From assembly GCA_022592435.1 (NCBI GenBank), contig JABYQS010000012.1:310001-374000 (forward strand): a DNA stretch of 64,000 nucleotides. The letters run 5' to 3'. A program made the position numbers and the translations under genes. Numbering within the stretch: the first letter of the stretch is position 1; each line of letters begins with the position of its first letter. Source of the stretch: Cerioporus squamosus (taxonomy: Eukaryota; Basidiomycota; Agaricomycetes; Polyporales; Polyporaceae). The notes beneath the pieces are model-generated. The model worked only from the letters and a program-made list of their open reading frames with translations. It searched no databases and had not been told where the DNA came from. Positions 57,965-64,000 of the stretch are shown piece after piece.

Positions 57965-59336
57965 TTTGGGAGGTGGGTGGGGGTGTGGCTACGCGGGATG
58001 GGGTATGGGTGGTGTCGCTGGACAGGTGTCGCAGAGGAGATGGAAGCGGGGGAGGTTCGAGCAGGTCGAATGACGACCTGAGGCCCGACGTGGCCCCCAT
58101 TTTATCCTCCTCTGGCCCGACAAAGCTGCCACTCGGCGGCGGCGTCTGCAAAGCGTCGCTCGCCCTAAGTCAAAGCGTACGGAGGCGTGGACTTCCTTTT
58201 GCGGTAGCCGGCAAAGCGACACGGACGCTAGCACGTTGATAACGCTTTGCAGACGCCCTGCGACATAAGGATGCAAAGCGGACGGGCGGCGATTTGACTT
58301 GATAGCGCTTTGCAGACGCCCGAGGAAGCAGCGCCTTGAGGACACGCGTCATCCTCGCCCGCTCCCTTGTCAGCTCCGGGGTTCCGACTGGCATATGTGA
58401 CAGTGTCCTGTGCAGCAAGTCAGCAAGTCTAGATGAGCATTTGAACGGCGGAAGACCGACGGCGGGGCACAGAGGGCGAAGTGGACGTTTCCGACGCATT
58501 CACACCCCGCAACTCCGCGATCCAAGCATCGAGATCGCTGCTGCGCGCACGTCTCATGCTCGTTCACTCATTCGTCGTGTTCCGTGTAGAGGTAGGACAG
58601 CTTCGCCTGGCTCTTTTACGAGGCACTGAAGGTGGTTAAGCAGAAAGAAGCGGTTGAAGGACAAGGTTTGCTGCGTTGCTGTCATGTAGCGACGCCTCGG
58701 CAACGGCCGACTAGCGTCTCCCTCCTCCTGGCGCCAGCAGGCCATCCGAAGCCACCATCCGAGTCGCGAGCATGTTCATGCGGTTTTCTCATTCACTCCT
58801 AGGCTTGACCCCAGCTTTTCAGATGAAGCTAGGTGAATGTCCGTGAAGCAGGGAAAGGTGCGTACTGTGGTAGCAAGTCCCAGGTTCGCCGATCGATGGA
58901 AGACTGTCCATTCGCATCGTTCAGAACCCTCAAGTCGCAAGCAGGCATAGAACAGAAAGCTCCGGATGTACGTAGACTGCTGAAGCAGAGCCCGGGGCAA
59001 ACTTCACTTGTCAAATGGTCGACTTGAGCGGAATCGCGGTGACTCTTCACGTCACCGTGCTGACGGATTTGTCGGGCGTCTACACTTCCGGGTCACATAA
59101 ACACCCTTTCCGAGTCTCGCCGTCGGACTGTCCTCTCCATACTTTGTCCATACTTACCATTCCTACCGTCATAGCACCGCGACGGCGGCATCATCTGAGG
59201 TTTTTATGACAAGCATGGGCCGCTCATCGGGCAAGAGGAACACTCAGACATATGCCGAGAGCGTCGTAGAGTCTGTTCACGCACCGATATACTGAAGTCT
59301 TTTCATACTGACGTGTCGTCACCAGGTCGCGTCAAC
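57965..59336. other. Zinc-finger promoter and intergenic region
   Basis: To about 58,765 this is repeat-arm sequence (see the site cluster). From there to 59,336 it is unique and no gene is seen. Confidence 0.5.
58141..58320. promoter_or_regulatory. CGCTTTG site cluster, right copy
   Basis: Mirror of the left cluster: GGCGTCTGCAAAGCG at 58141-58155 and inverted at 58243-58257 and 58306-58320, with single cores between. Spacing is preserved. Confidence 0.45.
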
Positions 59337-60995
59337 ATGGGAACGGCTCTTCCAAACCGCAGACGTGAGTGACTTTCGCAGCCATGCCATACTTATTCGC
59401 GCTTAGCGAGCCGTCGCCAGTTCGTCGGGTCAGGACCCCGCACCTCGTTCCCCAGGCGCTCGCAAGCCATTGCGGAAGAATGCGAATTCTGCATTAGAAC
59501 TATGGTCAACGCAATCACGAGGATTCTGGAACGACATCAAGTCATTCAGATGGGTAGTGGTACCGAGTAGGTCCATGTTGTCTCGCTCCTCGAGCCGATA
59601 CTCATACAAGAACAGGTTCATCTCTTAGAATACTCCTATTCTTCGGAGGACTCTGGGCTAGCTGGGAAGTGATCGCGCCTAGAGACCTACCCAACCCATT
59701 CACACCTCTCCTCTTCATCTCACATTACATACCTACCTCCTCGCCGGATGATCCGCGCTACCGCAAGGGATACCTCGACCTGCTCTTCATCGCCTACTAC
59801 ATCGTGTTTTGGTCTTTCGTCCGGCAGATCATCATCATCTACCTCTTTAGACCTTTGGCACGTCATTTCCGGGTCAATAAGGCCAAGCTGGTCCGTTTCG
59901 GCGAGCAGGGATATGCCATGCTTTACTTCGCCTTCATGGCTGCATGGGGAGTGGTACGTCCTCGGTCTATTTGTCTACACTCATTCTCATTTCCCGTTAT
60001 AGCGCATCATGTCTCAACTGCCGACGTGGTGGTATGACACGAAGTACTTCTGGATTGGTAGGTGTTTGTCCCGCTCCTCCCGAGGAAGATAGCTCACTGA
60101 CCCCTCGTAGACTATCCTCACTGGGAGATGAAACCTGAACTCAAGCGATACTACCTCGTTCAAGCTTCATACTGGTGTCACCAGCTTATCATTCTCCTCC
60201 TCAAACTCGAGAAGCCTCGCAAGGACTACTACGAGCTCGTAGCACACCACTTCGTGACGCTCTGGCTTGTCGGGTGAGCCTCCACATGCGCACCACCGAG
60301 TGCACATCCTGACGTTAAACGCGATCAGGTGGAGTTACCTCATAAACCTAACTCTCATCGGCCAAGCTGTGTACCTCAGTATGGATCTTCCCGACACATT
60401 CCTGGCGGTATGTACGCGAGCTTCGTTCAGTTCCTAGGATGATGTTGACCATCCTGCAGTTGTCGATGCTCCTGAACTATCTTCGCTGGGATAGGGCCAA
60501 GGTCGCTGTCTTTGCGGTATTCCTCGGTATCTGGAGGTCGGCATATCACATTTCAGTCTCCGTTTTCGCTCGTGCTAACGCGTATGCCACACAGTTACTT
60601 CCGACACTGGCTCAACTGGGTCATCCTACACTCCGTACTGTTCGAGTTCGATCTCATGCCGTGCGTATCAGCTTCCTCCTCGCCCCTTTCTTCACGCTGA
60701 CGAAATGATGCAGTGAGACGTCGAAGCGGTGGTCGCCCGAAGACGGCGTCTGGATGGTATGGTGGATGAAGTACCAGGTATTCGCCCCGCTTCTGGCCCT
60801 GCAAGGACTCAACCTCTTCTGGTACTTCCTGATCTGGCGCCTCGCATACCGGTGTGTCTTTCTGCTCGCTTCTGTAGCGCACTGAATGTCTGATGCGGCT
60901 CGCACTGTAGTGCTCTCACTGATATAACGGTTACCGACGATCGTTCAGATGTCGAGGACGACGGTGAGGATGAGGCAGAGAAAAAGGACGACTAG
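59337..60995 (+). CDS. LAG1: Ceramide synthase (Lag1/Lac1, TLC domain)
   Basis: Exons 59337..59364, 59411..59570, 59629..59953, 60003..60057, 60111..60273, 60329..60407, 60460..60536, 60595..60660, 60714..60851 and 60911..60995; 391 residues. After a polar, Arg-rich N-terminus there are six to eight membrane segments (ILLFFGGLWASW, LLFIAYYIVFWSFV, AMLYFAFMAAWGV and others). The Lag motif region reads ELVAHHFVTLWLVGWSY, with the His-His pair near 234 needed for catalysis, then the Asp pair in SMDLPDTF near 264. The C-terminus is acidic and ends EDEAEKKDD. The enzyme sits in the ER and joins a fatty acyl-CoA to a sphingoid base to make ceramide. The acceptor of intron 1 was chosen (AG at 59410) to keep the frame; the first exon is the least certain part. 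Confidence 0.92.
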
Positions 60996-61695
60996 AGACG
61001 AGCAAATAGAGCGATACCACCCTGGGTAGTTGCATCCCATTGCCACAACCCTGTCACGCCTAAGGGCCACATTGGTCTAGTATAAAGCCGGATGACCACG
61101 ACGAGACAGCGATGCCACTGGGGCATATGCTCGTTTGGAAAGCAGCAGATGACGCAGGTAGGGTTTCTTGCAGAGTCTGCGCGCTCTGACAGCATATTAT
61201 CTCATAAGTGTAGGAACCCACGTATACTCCGACTCACTCGTCTATAGGCTCCATTCGAATCCTCAGTCTATGGTCTACCGGGGAAACACGCTTGAGCTAG
61301 ATCACTCCGGTGCTGAACTGCCGATGGATCTTCGTCAGCACCCGGGAGCCTTCAATCTCGGTTCTTCGATCTGCGGTCGGGAGGAAGAAGGTAAGTGCTG
61401 TCAATTCATTGAATCTGCGGTCGGGATTTCCAGTGTTCTCCGTCCGGCAACAAGCGCTTCGCGCCCAGCCTAGCCGCTCGTCTTCGGTGTGAATGTCTCC
61501 GGAAAATGAGGTCACGGTGGCCTTGTACGTGCGACTCTTGCCGGGGTCCGAGGGTACGCGTGTGTACCAGGTGCACTGCTGGGCACTATAAGTATGACCC
61601 GGAGTACCCGACAGCTCGCTCACTCGCCATCTGCAGACAGCACTCTCACAACACAACACAACAATACTCAAAGCGGCTAGCTATCGAACCACGAC
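60996..61695. other. Intergenic region before AAD copy 2
   Basis: No gene seen; contains the TATA word of the next gene. Confidence 0.5.
61586..61593 (+). promoter_or_regulatory. Probable TATA box of AAD copy 2
   Basis: CTATAAGT, 103 bp before the ATG, the same word and distance as in AAD copy 1. Confidence 0.55.
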
Positions 61696-63247
61696 ATGTC
61701 TACTAACCCTTGGGGACCCGCACCTCCGCCTCCGACCAAGCTCGGTTACTACCGCCAGCTCGCCCCTCGCTCCGCCGGGGTGCACGTCTCGCCGCTCTGT
61801 CTCGGCGGGATGAGCATCGGCGACAAGTGGGCGAAGTTCGGCTTCGGCGCGATGGACAAGGAGAGCAGCTTCAAGCTGCTCGACGCGTTCTACAACGCCG
61901 GCGGGAACTTCATCGACACCGCGAGCAACTACCAGGACGAGTCGTCCGAGCAGATCATCGGCGAGTGGATGGAGCAGCGGGGCAACCGCGACCAAATGGT
62001 CATCGCAACAAAGGTGGGCAGGCTTCCCGCTCCATTCTTGCTAGTTGCGCTGACGCATCTTGTTGCTAGTACACGACGCATTACAAGCGCGGAAGGGACG
62101 ATATCTTGGTGAAGGCGAACTATGCGGGAAATAATGTCAAGTCCATGCACATCTCGGTCGAGGAGTCGCTGAAGAAGCTGCGCACGAGCTACATCGACAT
62201 CCTCTACGTGCACTGGGTAAGGGTGTCTTTCCGAGCCGTCGTTACACCTGACTGACATTGACATCAGTGGGACTGGGACACCAGCATCGAGGAGATCATG
62301 CACGGCCTTCACGCTCTACACCTTGCCGGCAAGGTCTTGTACCTGGTATGCATCACGCACACTGCGAAATTGAGCATGCACTGATTCCAGCGAACAGGGC
62401 ATCTCGGATACGCCGGCTTGGATCGTCTCGAAGGCCAACCAGTATGCTCGAGACCACGCTCTCACCCCGTTCTCCATCTACCAGGGCGCATGGAGCATTC
62501 TCCAGCGCGACTTCGAACGCGAGATCATCCCTATGGCACGGGCTGAAGGTGAGTCGTCGTCGTAGGTTGCTGAAGGGTAGTAAAGGACTTGACTGACGTC
62601 TTTGACAAGGAATGGCCCTTGCGCCGTGGAACGTATTGGCTGGTGGCAAGATCCGCACGGACGAGGAGGAAGAACGTCGTCGTCAGACGGGCGAGCTGGG
62701 TGAGCCTATCGCGTCCCGTTCTCACAGCTTCGTGCTAAGCTGACCAATTTCTCACTTGCGCAGGTCGCCGTTCGTGGGGCGATTGGGAACGAACTCCCGA
62801 GCAGCGCAAAATTTGCCAGGCCTTGGAGGAAGTGGCGAAGCAGGTCGGGACTAAGAGCATCCAGGCTGGTCAGTGTCTGTCCGATCCTTTCCTCATGCTC
62901 CCCGCTGACCAGATCGGTCACAGTCGCCATCGCGTACGTGATGCAGAAGACGACACACGTCTTCCCGATTATCGGGGGACGCAAAGTCGAGCATCTCGAG
63001 GCGAACCTCGAGGCGTTGAACGTCAAGCTCTCCGACGAGCAAATCAAGTATCTCGAGAACGCATCGCCGTTCGATATTGGTTTCCCGTTGGACTTCATTG
63101 TAAGTTTCATGCCATCTCCGGCTCTCACGAGTTTGTGACTCATGGCTACTACTCTCGCAGGGCGACGGCTGGGACTACATGTACCTCATGAAGAACGCGG
63201 CGAACTACCAGCGCTGGCCCCGTCCGCAGGCAATCACGCCTAACTGA
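61696..63247 (+). CDS. Aryl-alcohol dehydrogenase-type aldo/keto reductase (AAD copy 2)
   Basis: Exons 61696..62013, 62070..62216, 62268..62345, 62398..62548, 62610..62699, 62764..62868, 62924..63099 and 63161..63247; 383 residues. AKR tetrad: Asp and Tyr in the NFIDTASNY motif, Lys in MVIATK and His in ILYVHW. It also has [11 protein letters not shown] and the NADP-binding [13 protein letters not shown], and ends [11 protein letters not shown]. Eight exons with the same borders as copy 1 on the other strand, and most exon lengths identical. The role is likely NADPH-dependent reduction of aryl aldehydes in the cytosol. The proteins differ at many positions, so the duplication is much older than the zinc-finger one. 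Both copies lie just outside the inverted-repeat arms, in mirror orientation. Confidence 0.93.
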
Positions 63248-63534
63248 GGTAATGCTTGTGAAGTCACATCGAAATACTGCCGGACAAGTTCCGCAACTCG
63301 TCGGGCGTAGTCGCAAGCACTAATGTATTCCCTTTCGATGCCCATGCATGCCATCCCTTCGCCGCGTGTACGCCCGATCGCCTCAGTGTGGGCGGACGTT
63401 TTGCGCGCACGTTGCACAACCACTTTGAAATCCTCGTCGCGACAGACCCGTTACTCAGAGAGCCATGTTCGTTAATCAGTATTCCTTGGCAGGTTTAGCA
63501 CGATGGAAACGCCACATCTATGGTGATTGTCACC
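63248..63534. other. Intergenic region, nothing seen
   Basis: Short stretch between the AAD stop and the tRNA gene. Confidence 0.5.
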
Positions 63535-63630
63535 GCCCGCCTAGCTCAATCGGATAGAGCGTCAGACTCTTATGACCGATAGTGTTTAGTGGTGATCTGA
63601 AGGCTGCGAGTTCGACCCTCGCGGTGGGCT
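63535..63630 (+). tRNA. tRNA-Lys (anticodon CTT) with 22-nt intron
   Basis: Acceptor GCCCGCC (63535-63541) pairs with GGTGGGC (63623-63629). D arm GCTC/GAGC. Anticodon stem TCAGA/TCTGA with loop C-T-CTT-A and anticodon CTT at 63569-63571. The intron 63573-63594 lies one base after the anticodon, the canonical place. Variable loop of 5 and T arm GCGAG-TTCGACC-CTCGC. Mature length is 74 before CCA. All stems pair (one G-U in the acceptor), so it looks functional and decodes AAG. Confidence 0.95.
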
Positions 63631-64000
63631 AATGGAACCTGGCGAATACTTTTGCCAGTGCCGGCCATCGATTTCCGCCGGCACAAACGCAGTTTTGGGC
63701 AGGCGTTGGTCACGTGACGTCATAGCAAAACTCGGTTTGAGCGACAATTGTCTATTCCAAGAAACTACTAGGGTATACCCTGGTGAGTTCATAAAGGACT
63801 ACAAGTCCTCGTGAGCAACGCAACGATCGTATCGTGCGTTGCAAGGCAGGATGCCGGAGAAGATCTCCAGAAACAGATTTGGCAATCCAGACGCCCGTCG
63901 GTGAATGCCGAGTCCCGACCGTGTCGTTTTGCTTGCCGGCTAGCCGCTCTATGAGGGTACACCACCGCTGGAACCAACTCCGCAGCTAAAACTACCCAAG
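63631..64000. other. End of window, nothing recognised
   Basis: No gene or repeat supported. Confidence 0.5.

Larger units (their letters stand above)
51824..58765. repeat. Right arm of a large inverted duplication
   Basis: Mirror copy of 25,240-33,590: kinase upstream region, one FunK1 gene, shared 3' region, zinc-finger gene and its promoter. It differs by having only one kinase unit and an 857-bp insertion in it. Edges are visual estimates; the inner edge falls around CATGGTTTCGGACAAATCT in both arms. Confidence 0.85.

Overview
The window is nuclear DNA of a filamentous basidiomycete, most likely an Agaricomycete and possibly a polypore (the rank is inference). Genes are split by many 48-80 nt GT-AG introns, and base composition is GC-rich in exons. 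The gene families fit this group: FunK1 fungal kinases, aryl-alcohol dehydrogenases, a basidiomycete thaumatin-like protein, GH128, and a DUF4470 protein. Exon models below were built by hand from splice sites; the summed exon lengths of each intact model are divisible by three.

Layout. 1-13.7 kb: an E1-like tRNA dehydratase (cut by the window edge), a secreted GH128 glucanase, a multi-pass membrane protein with a long tail, a secreted type-B carboxylesterase and a thaumatin-like protein. 13.7-18.4 kb: nearly gene-free. 18.4-24.5 kb: two tandem short-chain dehydrogenases (the first with a damaged splice site) and an aryl-alcohol dehydrogenase (AAD) read toward them. 25.2-33.6 kb and 51.8-58.8 kb: the two arms of a large inverted duplication. 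Each arm carries a zinc-finger protein gene and FunK1 kinase genes. The left arm has two kinases in tandem, one with a degraded catalytic loop. The right arm has one, split near its 3' end by an 857-bp hAT-like element. The roughly 18-kb spacer between the arms holds the core genes RTF1 and SOF1 (head to head), a small tail-anchored protein, a DUF7587-like protein, a secreted S33/TAP-type peptidase and a broken DUF4470 gene that ends at the repeat edge. 58.8-64 kb: a ceramide synthase, a second AAD and a tRNA-Lys(CTT) with an intron.

Reading it together. The spacer contains ordinary housekeeping genes, while the arms look like a fast-evolving accessory block that was duplicated in opposite orientation and then changed by tandem duplication, transposon insertion, frameshift and probable gene conversion. 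The zinc-finger promoter, nearly identical in both arms, carries a spaced cluster of CGCTTTG sites. The left zinc-finger copy has lost one base but stays open if its 64-nt intron is retained. The secreted hydrolases and paired AAD/SDR genes suit a saprotroph that degrades plant or fungal cell walls and aromatic compounds.
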